Assembly: GCA_002346545.1 (NCBI GenBank)
Contig: DEAA01000027.1
Location: 62,001-126,000 of the forward strand
Source of the DNA: Acidobacteria bacterium UBA2994
GTDB taxonomy: Bacteria > Acidobacteriota > Vicinamibacteria > Vicinamibacterales > UBA8438
DNA: 64,000 nt
Direction of reading: 5' to 3'
Positions within the stretch are counted from its first letter, which is position 1; each line of letters opens with the position of its first letter. Shown here piece after piece: positions 39,124 through 47,768 of this stretch. The notes beneath the pieces are model-generated. The model had not been told where the DNA came from and did not search any database. It saw only the letters and a list, made by a program, of their open reading frames with translations. Both the position numbers and the translations under genes were made by a program.

Positions 39124-41501
39124 AGATACCTGTAGCGATCTGGTCGGTGATAGTAGGCGGGGTGGCCTTGACGGCGAGCGCCACGGCCGTAGCCCAGGGA
39201 GACGACGAAGAGGCTCACGGTCGACTGCTGCGGCAGTACTGCTTTGCCTGCCACAACGACCAGGCTCGCACCGGAGGGCTGGCCCTAGACGTCCAGGAAC
39301 TGACAGAGGTGGGCGGCCACCCCGAGATCTGGGAGGCGGTTGTCCGGAAGTTACGTACGGGTGCGATGCCGCCCCTCGGGCGACCGCGACCCGCACCCGA
39401 GGCGGCCGATCGGCTAGTGACGTGGCTGGAAGGTGAACTGGATCGTGCCGTGGCCGAGCGTCCCGTGCCCGGGCGGCCGACCTTGCATCGTCTGAATCGC
39501 ACCGAGTATCGCAACGCCGTCCGCGATCTGTTGGCGGTCGACATCGACGTGTCGTTGCTGCCAGCCGACAACGCCGCCTACGGTTTCGACAATAACGCTG
39601 ACGCCTTGACGCTCTCCTCGGCTCTGACCGAGCGCTACCTCGGCGCGGCGGCCCGGGTGAGCCAGCTGGCGCTCGGTCGGCCCAGAGGTGCTCCGGCGCC
39701 AGAGACGATCTTCGTCCCGACCGATCGCGACCAGGGGCGGCGGATCAGCGACGACCTGCCGTTCGGTTCTCGCGGGGGCACCGCGTTCCGGTACTACTTC
39801 TCGGCCGACGGCGAGTACGAGTTCCAGATGCGGCCCAAGGAGAGCGGGGTGGCGGGCGGGTTCGAAGGCGTGACCGCCGAACCGCACCAGCTCGACGTCC
39901 GGCTGGACGACGACCTCGTCTGGTCGGGCACGGTCGTGCGCCCTGAGGGGCTTAGAGGTGACGAACGGAACCGTCGAATTCTGGAAGGGCTGCGGTTCCG
40001 GGCGCGCGTGACGGCGGGTAGCCATCTCGTTCAGGTGGCATTTAAGGCGAAGACGTCGGCCTATGTCGAGGACCTGTTCGACCCCGATCTCCGGCGCGAT
40101 CCCTACCGCGCGCCAAACGGTGAGCCGGTGGTGTCGAGTGTGACAATCACGGGACCGTTTCAGGGGACGGCTTCGGTGGGCGACACCGAAAGCCGCCGCC
40201 GGCTGCTGACCTGCGCGCCCCTCACCGCGGCCGAAGAGGCGCCGTGCGCGGAGGAGGTCCTCTCCACGCTCGCCCGTCGCGCTTACCGCCGGCCGGTCAC
40301 CGCCGCCGATCTCATTGTTCCGCTCCGACTGTATCGCGAAGGTGCCGAGCGCGGCGGGTTCGAGGCAGGCGTCGAGTTGGCGCTCCGAGGCATCCTGGTC
40401 AGTCCGAGCTTCCTGTTTCGATTCGAAGACCAGCCAGCGTGGGCGGCACCCGAAAGCACCTACCGCATCTCTGACCTCGAATTGGCGTCCAGACTCGCGT
40501 TCTTCCTGTGGAGCACGGTGCCGGATGACGAATTGCTGGACGTGGCAGCGGCCGAAGGCTTGAGTGAGCCGGACGTGCTCGCGACCCAGGTCCGTCGCAT
40601 GTTGGCTGACCCTCGGTCTCAGGCGCTGGTCGACAACTTCGCGGGGCAGTGGCTGCACACGCGCAATGTGTCAGGACTCCAGCCGAGCCCCGAGCTGCTC
40701 TTCCGATTCGACGACAACCTGCGACTGGCGTTCGAGCAGGAGACTAAGCTGTTTTTCGGGAGCATCGTCCGCGAAAACCGGAGCGTGCTCGAGCTACTGG
40801 ATGCTGACTACACGTTCCTGAACGAGCGTCTTGCCCGCCACTACGGGATTCCCGGCGTGCAGGGCGAACGATTCAGACGGGTTAGCCTGCCGCCCGACAG
40901 CGTGAGACGGGGACTGCTGGGCCACGGGTCGGTGTTGACCGGCACGTCGCGGTCGAACCGGACCTCACCGGTCATCAGGGGCAAGTGGATCATGGAGAAC
41001 ATCCTCGGCGCCCCGCCTCCTCCTCCGCCGCCAAACGTGCCCGATCTGGTGGAGGAGCGTGATCCGCGTAAGGTGCTGCCGATGAGGGAGCAGATGGCCG
41101 CGCACCGCGCGAACCCGGTGTGTGCCGCCTGCCATGCCCAGATGGACCAGTTAGGTTTTGCGCTCGAGAACTTCGACGCTATTGGCGAGTGGCGCGACAT
41201 CTACGCCTCCGGGCTGTCGATCGATGCTTCGGCTGAATTCCCCGACGGCACTACTTTTGATGGGCCGGGTGAATTGCGGGCGCTGCTACTCAATCACTCC
41301 GAAGAGTTTCTGACGACCGCCACTGAACGGTTGCTGACCTACGCGCTAGGGCGTGGATTGGAGCCAACCGATGCGGCCGTTGTGCGACGGATCAAGCGCG
41401 AGGCTGCCGCGGACGACCATCGGTTCGAGGCGCTCGTTCAGCGTGTAGTGGCTAGCGTGCCCTTCCAGTGGAGAACGGCGGCCGAGAGACCGGCGAATTG
41501 A
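39120..41501 (+). CDS. DUF1592/DUF1588-family cytochrome-like protein
   Basis: A 793-residue secreted protein with the complete Planctomycetes-type architecture: signal peptide (to about 26), c-type haem site CFACH at 41-45, DUF1587 (LHRLNRTEYRNAVRDLL), DUF1595 (RRAYRRPVTAADL), DUF1592 (LELASRLAFFLWSTVPDDEL, QWLHTRNV, DADYTFLNERLARHYGIPGV), DUF1588 (RRGLLGHGSVLTGTSRSNRT, and a second CxxCH, CAACH, in NPVCAACHAQMDQLGF) and DUF1585 at the end. The family is predicted to be redox-active but has no established substrate. GTG start overlapping the ankyrin stop; 29 bp to the DUF1552 gene. Confidence 0.92.
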   Translation: MKIPVAIWSVIVGGVALTASATAVAQGDDEEAHGRLLRQYCFACHNDQARTGGLALDVQELTEVGGHPEIWEAVVRKLRTGAMPPLGRPRPAPEAADRLVTWLEGELDRAVAERPVPGRPTLHRLNRTEYRNAVRDLLAVDIDVSLLPADNAAYGFDNNADALTLSSALTERYLGAAARVSQLALGRPRGAPAPETIFVPTDRDQGRRISDDLPFGSRGGTAFRYYFSADGEYEFQMRPKESGVAGGFEGVTAEPHQLDVRLDDDLVWSGTVVRPEGLRGDERNRRILEGLRFRARVTAGSHLVQVAFKAKTSAYVEDLFDPDLRRDPYRAPNGEPVVSSVTITGPFQGTASVGDTESRRRLLTCAPLTAAEEAPCAEEVLSTLARRAYRRPVTAADLIVPLRLYREGAERGGFEAGVELALRGILVSPSFLFRFEDQPAWAAPESTYRISDLELASRLAFFLWSTVPDDELLDVAAAEGLSEPDVLATQVRRMLADPRSQALVDNFAGQWLHTRNVSGLQPSPELLFRFDDNLRLAFEQETKLFFGSIVRENRSVLELLDADYTFLNERLARHYGIPGVQGERFRRVSLPPDSVRRGLLGHGSVLTGTSRSNRTSPVIRGKWIMENILGAPPPPPPPNVPDLVEERDPRKVLPMREQMAAHRANPVCAACHAQMDQLGFALENFDAIGEWRDIYASGLSIDASAEFPDGTTFDGPGELRALLLNHSEEFLTTATERLLTYALGRGLEPTDAAVVRRIKREAAADDHRFEALVQRVVASVPFQWRTAAERPAN

Positions 41502-41530
41502 CAGATAATCGGTAGGACGAGGACCGAGAC

Positions 41531-42862
41531 ATGGTGATCACCAAGATGACCCTTCCGCGGCGGACGTTCCTGCGTGGCGTGGGCGCAACGCTGGCCCTGC
41601 CTTTCCTCGACGCGATGGTGCCGGCCATGTCGGCACGGGCGCCCAGTACGCCGCGGTTCGCGGCCGTCTATGTTGGTAACGGCATGAATATGTTCGACTT
41701 CACGCCGCCGACGGAGGGGGCGGGGTTCGAGCTGTCTCCGATCATGCGACCGCTGGAGCGCTACAGGGAGCGGCTGTTGGTGTTCAGCGGGCTCGACAAC
41801 TATCCCGCCACCGACCAGGGCGACACGGGCGGACAGCATCCCCGCGCGGCTCCCGCCTTCATGAGTTCGGTGCACCCAAAGCAGACCGAGGGCGCTGATG
41901 TCGAGGCTGGGACGACCGTCGACCAGATGATCGCCGAGCTGATCTGCCGAGACTCGAAGCTCCCGTCGCTCGAGGTGTCGGTTGATCGGAACGATGTGGT
42001 TGGAGCGTGCGACCATGGCTATGCGTGCGCTTACATGAACTCGATGTCATGGAAGTCGCCGACTCAGCCGTTGCCGGCCGAAACCAATCCGCGGTTCGTC
42101 TTCGAGCGGATGTTCGGCAGTGGCGACAACGCCGAGGAACGGGCGGTTCGGGTAGAGGAGGACCGCAGCATCCTCGACGGGCTAACCCAGGAAATCTCGG
42201 CGCTGGCCTCCAAGCTTGGCGGCCACGATCGCAACAAGCTGGGTGAGTATCTCGAATCGATCCGGGACGTCGAGCAGCGGATCTCGCGGGCTGAGTCGAC
42301 CAACGCCGACTTCGAGGTGCCCGAGCGCCCGGTCGGTGTGCCCGAGACCTTCCGCGAGTACGCCGAGCTGATGTTCGATCTGCAGGTGCTGGCGTTTCAG
42401 GCCGACGTGACCCGGGTGACGTCTTTCATGATGGCGCGCGAGAATATCAACCGAAGCTACAACGAGATCGGACTGCCCGAGGCGCATCACTCGATGTCGC
42501 ACCACGGGAACAACCCCGAGAAGATGCAGGACTTCACCAAGCTCAACGTGTACCACGTGGATACGCTGGCCTATTACCTCGACAAGCTCCAGTCGATCGA
42601 GGATGGCGACGGAAGCCTGCTCGACGGGATGGTCGTGATGTACGGCAGCGGGATGAGCGACGGCAATACCCACAACAACTACAACGTGCCGGTGGTGCTC
42701 GTCGGCGGCCCCGAACGTGGATTCGAGGGGAACCGCCACCTCGTCTATCCCGAGGGCACGCCCCTCGCGAACCTGTCACTGTCGTTGCTCGACAAGTTTG
42801 GGGTGCGGATCGACAAGTTCGGCGACAGCACCGGGCAGCTGCCGTTGCTGTCCGGCGTCTAG
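41531..42862 (+). CDS. Tat-exported DUF1552 protein
   Basis: A 443-residue protein with a twin-arginine signal (LPRRTFLRGVGATLALPFLD) and the DUF1552 domain: FAAVYVGNGMNMFDFTP, LLVFSGLDN, GGQHPRAAPAFMS, TTVDQMIAELI, REYAELMFDLQVLAFQADVTRVTSFMM, HHSMSHHG, and VVMYGSGMSDGNTHNNYNVPVVLVGG. Fold resembles sulfatase/alkaline-phosphatase-like DUF1501 proteins. DUF1552 and DUF1592 genes are almost always adjacent in Planctomycetes, Verrucomicrobia and Acidobacteria, so they likely form a complex. The role is unknown. It is the last gene of the ankyrin operon. Confidence 0.92.
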   Translation: MVITKMTLPRRTFLRGVGATLALPFLDAMVPAMSARAPSTPRFAAVYVGNGMNMFDFTPPTEGAGFELSPIMRPLERYRERLLVFSGLDNYPATDQGDTGGQHPRAAPAFMSSVHPKQTEGADVEAGTTVDQMIAELICRDSKLPSLEVSVDRNDVVGACDHGYACAYMNSMSWKSPTQPLPAETNPRFVFERMFGSGDNAEERAVRVEEDRSILDGLTQEISALASKLGGHDRNKLGEYLESIRDVEQRISRAESTNADFEVPERPVGVPETFREYAELMFDLQVLAFQADVTRVTSFMMARENINRSYNEIGLPEAHHSMSHHGNNPEKMQDFTKLNVYHVDTLAYYLDKLQSIEDGDGSLLDGMVVMYGSGMSDGNTHNNYNVPVVLVGGPERGFEGNRHLVYPEGTPLANLSLSLLDKFGVRIDKFGDSTGQLPLLSGV

Positions 42863-42953
42863 AGGCGGGTCAGCTCACCAGATGTTGTAGGACAGTTACA
42901 CCACGCCTCTCGTGTAGGCCTGGACGTTCCTGAGGTGGAGCGGCCGCGCGCCC

Positions 42954-44696
42954 CTATTGTGGTAGCGCAAACACGAAGATGTTGTTGCCGCTACTTGGCG
43001 TGATCTCCGGGGTCATAGCGGTCCAGCGTGATGCGTTGCCACCGGTCCCCGTGCTTGCCACCACGTACTGTACCCCGTCTACGGCATAGCTGACCGGGAA
43101 GCCGCTGACGGGTGACCCGATGTTGATCTCCCAGAGCACGTCGCCCGATTCGTCGTCGTGCGCGCGGAAGCGGCCATTGACGTCACCCACGAACACCAGA
43201 CCACCGCCGGTGGCTACGAGCGACATCGTGGCGGGTCGCGTCTCCCAGGTCCAGGCGGTTTCGCCGGTCTCGGCCGAGATGGCCCAGACCGCGCCCAGCT
43301 GGTCGGTGCCTGGCGCCAGCTCGTTGCGCATGTTTAGGCTGTAGAGTGAGCGACCTCCGTCGTCGAGGGCCGCCATCCGCGCGCAGGCGTTTCGGAGTGG
43401 CATGTACATCATGCCGGTGCGTGGGCTATAGGCGCCCGCCTCCCAGTCCTTGCCACCCATGGCGGTCGGGCAAGTCAGTACGTCCTGTCCGAAGCCGGTG
43501 AATACCAGCTCGCTGTTCTCCGTGACTGCGCCAGTAGCACCGTCAATCGAGCTCACGACGTTCTGCGCAATCGTGGGTGTTGCCCAGAGGAATTCTCCGG
43601 TCTCCCGATCGAGGGTGTAGACGATGCCGGTCTTGCCCGGGATACCGGTTATGACCCGTCGACGTTCGCCTGGTCGGAGTCGCGGATTGATCCAGCTCAC
43701 CGCAGAGGGAACTGGTCGCACGGCGAGGTCCACTAACAAGCGTTCGAATGGGTGATCGAGGTCCCAGTGGTCGTTGAGATGCTGGTAGTACCACGTGATC
43801 TCACCGGTGTCGGCGTCCAGCGCGAGCGTGGAGTTGTGATAGAGGTGCCTGTTGTCTGAACCTCCCACCAGAAACTTCGGAGCTGGTGAGGTGACCGACG
43901 TCCCGATGTACAGGAGGTTAAGGTCGGGGTCATAGCTCGGCGCCATCCAGGTGCCGACGTGGCGGCGCTCCTCGTCTGGTACCCCGCCCCAGGTCTCGTC
44001 ACCGGGCTCGCCGGGTCGAGGTATCGTGCGTCGGCGCCAGATCTCTTCTCCGGTGCGGGCATCGTGCGCGGTGATGACACACGCATCTGGCCCGGCGCTG
44101 GGCATGCAGCTTCGGCCGGAGATCACCTTGCCGTTGGCGATGATGGGACCAGTGCTCTGGTTGGCAGGGTGCGTTTGGTAGTCGAGTACTCGGGTTTCCC
44201 ACACGAGATCGCCCGTTTCGGCATCGAGTGCGAAAACGTACTCGTCCACGCTGGTGTCGATGATCAGGTTGTCCCAGATGGCCAGGTTACGGTTGGTCGT
44301 GCAGACGCCCGGCAGGATCCGTTCACAGGCGTCTTCCGGCAGCGAGCGGCGGTATTCCCAGATCAGGTCGCCCGTCGCTGCGTCCATTGCCTGGATAACG
44401 TCGTTCGGGCCAGGCATGTACAGGACCCCGTCGTAGACCAGCGGGGTTCCTTGCTGCCGGCCGCCGGCAGGCAGGGCGCGGGTCCAGACTAGCTGCAGCT
44501 CGCCGACATTCGTGCGGTCGACCTGATCGAGTGGGCTGTACCCCCAACCGTCGAGAGTGCGGCGCCACATTAGCCAGTCGTCGTTGGACGGGCTCTGCAG
44601 GACGGCGTCGGTCACCGGTGTGAACTCTCGCTCCTGCGCGTGGACCGCGCCGGCCAGCGAGAGCGCGGCGACGACGATAAGTGCCCACCTGCTCAC
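42954..44696 (-). CDS. PQQ-dependent dehydrogenase (quinoprotein paralogue B)
   Basis: A 580-residue periplasmic quinoprotein (signal cleaved near AVHAQ), strikingly similar to the one at 33191: both carry WLMWRRT.DGWGYSPLDQ, TSVTSPAPKF, YHNSTLALD, QHLNDHWDLDHPFERLLVD, VITGIPGKTG, GKDWEAGAYSP and end NNIFVFALP. Paralogue B has a Cys pair in ACERILPGVC where A has none. The GTG start overlaps the stop of the PDLQGxW gene upstream (GTGA), so these two are co-translated. Conserved NDHWDLDHP is a candidate active-site segment. Substrate unknown. Confidence 0.87.
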   Translation of the reverse strand: MSRWALIVVAALSLAGAVHAQEREFTPVTDAVLQSPSNDDWLMWRRTLDGWGYSPLDQVDRTNVGELQLVWTRALPAGGRQQGTPLVYDGVLYMPGPNDVIQAMDAATGDLIWEYRRSLPEDACERILPGVCTTNRNLAIWDNLIIDTSVDEYVFALDAETGDLVWETRVLDYQTHPANQSTGPIIANGKVISGRSCMPSAGPDACVITAHDARTGEEIWRRRTIPRPGEPGDETWGGVPDEERRHVGTWMAPSYDPDLNLLYIGTSVTSPAPKFLVGGSDNRHLYHNSTLALDADTGEITWYYQHLNDHWDLDHPFERLLVDLAVRPVPSAVSWINPRLRPGERRRVITGIPGKTGIVYTLDRETGEFLWATPTIAQNVVSSIDGATGAVTENSELVFTGFGQDVLTCPTAMGGKDWEAGAYSPRTGMMYMPLRNACARMAALDDGGRSLYSLNMRNELAPGTDQLGAVWAISAETGETAWTWETRPATMSLVATGGGLVFVGDVNGRFRAHDDESGDVLWEINIGSPVSGFPVSYAVDGVQYVVASTGTGGNASRWTAMTPEITPSSGNNIFVFALPQ

Positions 44697-45664
44697 TGGC
44701 CCGCCTCTTCGGCGCGATGGCCCGCCAGGATCCCGTCCATCCCGTAGTTTCCCTCATGACACGCATACTCCCAGACCTGGTCTTCTGACATCGCCATCGG
44801 CACTTCGACGGTCCAGGGCGAGGTCCAGGTGGCCGGGTCCTCCACCGTGAACTGGTAGGTGAGCGTCTCGGCGTTGGTGCGGGTGAAGCGCTCGACGAGG
44901 GTCATCGCCGTCGTGGCGACGTAGCGCTCCGTGAAGGAGTTCTTGTTGTAGAAGTTAGCGGTCTCGACCACCAGCGTGTCGCCTTCCCAGCGTCCTCGCG
45001 AGTCGCCCATCCACTGGGTGACGTCCTCGTCGAGGGGCCGACCAGCGGTCACGGGAATGATGCGGGCGTCGTGGACCATCTCGTTCAGGATCACGATGTA
45101 ATCCGGCGTCTGAAAGAGCTGCATGTGGTTGTTGTAGGCCCGGGGCTCCATTGGAGGGCCGGAATTAAAGCCGAGCACACAGCGCTCGCCGACCGAGCGG
45201 TCTTCCCAGGAGTCGGCCGGGTGCGCCTCGCGATAGGCGGCTCGCTCGTCGGCGCGTTGCTGGCCCTCTGGCGAGAGGGGCGGGATCCGTCCGTTCGCCG
45301 GGGAGATTATCAAGGATGTGCGACGAGTGCCGACGGTGCGGGTGCCGCGGTCCATCCAAAAGTTGTTGTAGGCGCCAATGTTGCCGCCCGCCTCGGTGCG
45401 CTGGGCGGCGCGGTTGTCGAGTTCTTCGTTTCGCGCGACGGTCTGCTGCTCCAAGTTCGCCGCTTCCTCCTCGGTCAGGAACTCGCGGTCGCCGAGGTCC
45501 TCCGGTCGCTGCAGCGGCGTAATGGTGCGAAAGTCCCAGACCCCCTGCAGATCGGGAACGCCCCACGGGGTCTGGGGGGCGGCATCACCCTGGGCGTGTG
45601 CGGGGCCGGCGAGCGGCAGCGCCAGGGCGGTCGACAGCACAACGATGCGCATCAGAGCGTGCAT
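44693..45664 (-). CDS. secreted PDLQGxW-family protein (paralogue 3)
   Basis: A 323-residue secreted protein (signal cleaved near AHAQG). Family blocks: PWGVPDLQGVWDFRTITPLQRPE, LTEEEAANLE, SLIISPANGRIPP, RCVLGFNSGPPMEP, MQLFQTPDYIVILNEMVHDARIIPV, QWMGDSRGRWEGDTLVVETANF, YQFTVEDPATWTSPW, and YACHEGNYGMDGILAGHRA. ATG at 45664 with AGGAGG at ideal spacing. Its stop overlaps the start of quinoprotein B, the clearest evidence in this window that the family works with PQQ dehydrogenases. Confidence 0.83.
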   Translation of the reverse strand: MHALMRIVVLSTALALPLAGPAHAQGDAAPQTPWGVPDLQGVWDFRTITPLQRPEDLGDREFLTEEEAANLEQQTVARNEELDNRAAQRTEAGGNIGAYNNFWMDRGTRTVGTRRTSLIISPANGRIPPLSPEGQQRADERAAYREAHPADSWEDRSVGERCVLGFNSGPPMEPRAYNNHMQLFQTPDYIVILNEMVHDARIIPVTAGRPLDEDVTQWMGDSRGRWEGDTLVVETANFYNKNSFTERYVATTAMTLVERFTRTNAETLTYQFTVEDPATWTSPWTVEVPMAMSEDQVWEYACHEGNYGMDGILAGHRAEEAGQ

Positions 45665-46002
45665 TCTGATCCTCCTGTGTCTCGCCCGCGCCATCGGTCG
45701 GCACGGGGCTCGAAGTCGATGACCCGCACCCTACCGTAAACTCCCTGGCGTCTCAAGACGGCGGGCCTCGGTCCATGGTCTAATGCCGGCATCCGGGTGA
45801 GGTGGCTGATGTCGAGAGCTGGCTGGATGCGCTCGACGTCTGGCAAATCTCGACGCTCGAAAGTCTGACAGGTGCGGACTACGGTGACATGCAGACACGG
45901 GTGTAATCCGCCACGCGGTGCGCTCATGCGGCCGACAACGCTCCAGCGCGCCGTGTGCCTCGGAGCTGTTCCCTGTGGAGTGCACGGTCTGTCTCGGTGA
46001 GC
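45665..46002. other. intergenic stretch between divergent genes
   Basis: About 340 bp between the divergent paralogue 3 and VOC-fusion genes. It contains a short protein-like frame (45802-45906, listed separately) and otherwise no gene, repeat or hairpin that I can support. Confidence 0.4.
45802..45906 (+). pseudogene. possible C-terminal remnant of a non-specific endonuclease
   Basis: A 34-codon open stretch ending in TAA reads VADVESWLDALDVWQISTLE then SLTGADYGDMQ. The ISTLESLTGADYGD part resembles the conserved C-terminal helix of DNA/RNA non-specific endonucleases (typically ...IE.LTGLDFG.L). No catalytic DRGH motif or upstream body is present, so at most this is a leftover 3' end. The match is short and by eye only. 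Confidence 0.25.
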
Positions 46003-46008
46003 GATAAT
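46003..46008 (+). promoter_or_regulatory. -10-like element (GATAAT) of the VOC fusion gene
   Basis: GATAAT within an AGCGATAATCGG string that also occurs upstream of the patatin gene. Here the start codon is 35 bp downstream and is preceded by AAGGAG, so this gene has a normal leader. Confidence 0.35.
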
Positions 46009-46043
46009 CGGGGTAACTTCGAGAAGCCAAGGAGAGTATGTTC

Positions 46044-47762
46044 ATGAGCCGGAAGAACCTTGTTGTCGCGCTGGCATTGGCCTGGCTGATCGCGCCCCTC
46101 CCTGCGGCGGCGGCTGACTATCACCATGTGCATATCACCACCGCGAGCCCGTTGCAGGCGGTCGGTTGGTACACCAGATATCTGGGCTGCGAGGCTCTGA
46201 CCGATCGCACCGACGCGGTCGATTGCTACGGCACTGAAGTGGTCTTTGTGCCGCAGACCACCACTGGTAGCAGCCAGGGCACGGGCGTCGACCACATCGG
46301 GTTTTCAGTGGCTGACCTGCCAGCCAAGATGGCCGAACTCGAGGCGGTGGGTGTCCGTGGCTCCGGCGTCCGGCTGCAGCGGAACGACGATGGGTCGACT
46401 TGGCGTGACGTGCCGGGACTGTTCAAGCTGGCCTTTATCTTCGATCCCTGGGGCACCCGCATCGAGTTGGTGGAGGACCCCGAAACGCTCGGCTTCCATC
46501 ACGTGCACCTGAGCGCGGCCGATCCGGCGGCGACGCTGGCCTGGTATCGCGACGTTCTGGGCGGGCAGCCCGCCAGCCTGAAGGGACGCCTCGACGGGGT
46601 GAAGTTCGGTGGCGTCTGGTTTCTCGTGACGCCCAACGCCGAAGGCGAGCCGGGCACGACCGTCGAGCGCGCCATCGATCACATCGCATTCGTGGTCGAC
46701 GACATGGACGCCTCCGTAGCCGAGTTTCGAGGGCAGAACGTCGAGTTCGAAACCGAGCCGGCGGTGCCTGAGGGCGGCCGCACCGCGGCGCGCCGCGCGT
46801 TCGTGTTCGGGCCCGATCGCGTGCGGGTCGCGCTGATCGAGTCTGGGTTTGCGGGCATGGACACCGATATTGGATCCACCATTCTGACGACTGAGCTCGA
46901 TTCGTTCGATCCGCCCCAGACGCCATGGGGCGAGCCTGACCTTCAGGGTATCTGGACGAGCAGCTCGGCGGTCGGTATTCCGTTCGAGCGGCCTGAGGGT
47001 GCGGATGGGGAGGTCACTGCCGAAGAGGCGATCGCCAGGCACGAAGGACGGCTGCTCGGTGGTATCTGGGGCTACGAACGCGAATGGAGAGACACGACGC
47101 TCGAGTACGGCTCTGCCGTGTCGACGCAAATGGCCATGGTGATCGATCCGCCAGATGGGCGACTGCCCGAGCGGGTGGCCGCTCCGGCGCGCGCGCTGGC
47201 TGGCGACGAGCGGGCGCCGCGGCGTGCCGTGACCCCGGGCGGTCCTGAGGATCTGTCCACGTGGGTGCGCTGTATTACTCGTGGTTTGATCCCGACCCCA
47301 GGCGGCTACAACAACGGCTTGCAGATCGTGCAGGGGCCGGGGTACGTGGCCATCCAGCGAGAGATGATCCACGAAACGCGGGTGGTGCCGACGACACCGC
47401 AGCCGCAGATGAGCAATAGCATCTCGGCCTATCAGGGGAGCGCGCTTGGGCGCTGGGAGGGGAACACGCTGGTCGTGGAGACGACCAACTTCAACGGCGG
47501 CGCCTCCTTCCGCGGTACCACCGAGAACCTGACGCTGACCGAGCGCTACACGCGCGTCGCGGCGGGGGTGCTCGAGTATCAGTTCACGGTCGATGACCCA
47601 ACGGTGTGGACGCGCCCGTGGACCGGCATGTTCCGCTGGGATCTCGACCCGAGTCAGTACGAGTTAGTCGAGTACTCGTGCCATGAGGGCAATTACGGGA
47701 TGACAAACATCCTGAGCGGCGCTCGGGCGCGCGATGCCGAAGCGGCCGGTGGCCAACAGTAG
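46044..47762 (+). CDS. VOC-VOC-PDLQGxW three-domain secreted fusion protein
   Basis: A 572-residue secreted protein (signal to about residue 24). Two vicinal-oxygen-chelate (glyoxalase/dioxygenase-type) units follow: unit 1 about 26-145 (YHHVHITTASPLQAVGWYTR, GVDHIGFSV, WGTRIELVED) and unit 2 about 150-270 (FHHVHLSAADPAATLAWYRD, AIDHIAFVVDDMD, RVRVALIE). The His and Glu positions fit metal binding in each. From about 290 the third PDLQGxW-family domain begins (PWGEPDLQGIWTSSSAVGIP) and keeps the family blocks MVIDPPDGRLP, GYNNGLQIVQGPGYVAI, GRWEGNTLVVETTNF, YQFTVDDPTVWTRPW and YSCHEGNYGMTNIL. I start at 46044 because AAGGAG is correctly spaced for it. A terminator lies downstream. Confidence 0.85.
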   Translation: MSRKNLVVALALAWLIAPLPAAAADYHHVHITTASPLQAVGWYTRYLGCEALTDRTDAVDCYGTEVVFVPQTTTGSSQGTGVDHIGFSVADLPAKMAELEAVGVRGSGVRLQRNDDGSTWRDVPGLFKLAFIFDPWGTRIELVEDPETLGFHHVHLSAADPAATLAWYRDVLGGQPASLKGRLDGVKFGGVWFLVTPNAEGEPGTTVERAIDHIAFVVDDMDASVAEFRGQNVEFETEPAVPEGGRTAARRAFVFGPDRVRVALIESGFAGMDTDIGSTILTTELDSFDPPQTPWGEPDLQGIWTSSSAVGIPFERPEGADGEVTAEEAIARHEGRLLGGIWGYEREWRDTTLEYGSAVSTQMAMVIDPPDGRLPERVAAPARALAGDERAPRRAVTPGGPEDLSTWVRCITRGLIPTPGGYNNGLQIVQGPGYVAIQREMIHETRVVPTTPQPQMSNSISAYQGSALGRWEGNTLVVETTNFNGGASFRGTTENLTLTERYTRVAAGVLEYQFTVDDPTVWTRPWTGMFRWDLDPSQYELVEYSCHEGNYGMTNILSGARARDAEAAGGQQ

Positions 47763-47768
47763 GCCCAG

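Noticed and set aside
38278..39396. Long minus-strand ORF opposite the ankyrin/DUF1592 junction
   Set aside because: Arg/Pro-rich translation with no motif; both plus-strand genes are certain.
39414..40658. Long minus-strand ORF opposite the DUF1592 gene
   Set aside because: Antisense shadow of a well-supported gene in high-GC DNA.
46305..47372. 355-codon minus-strand ORF opposite the VOC fusion gene
   Set aside because: Shadow; the plus-strand domains are unmistakable.
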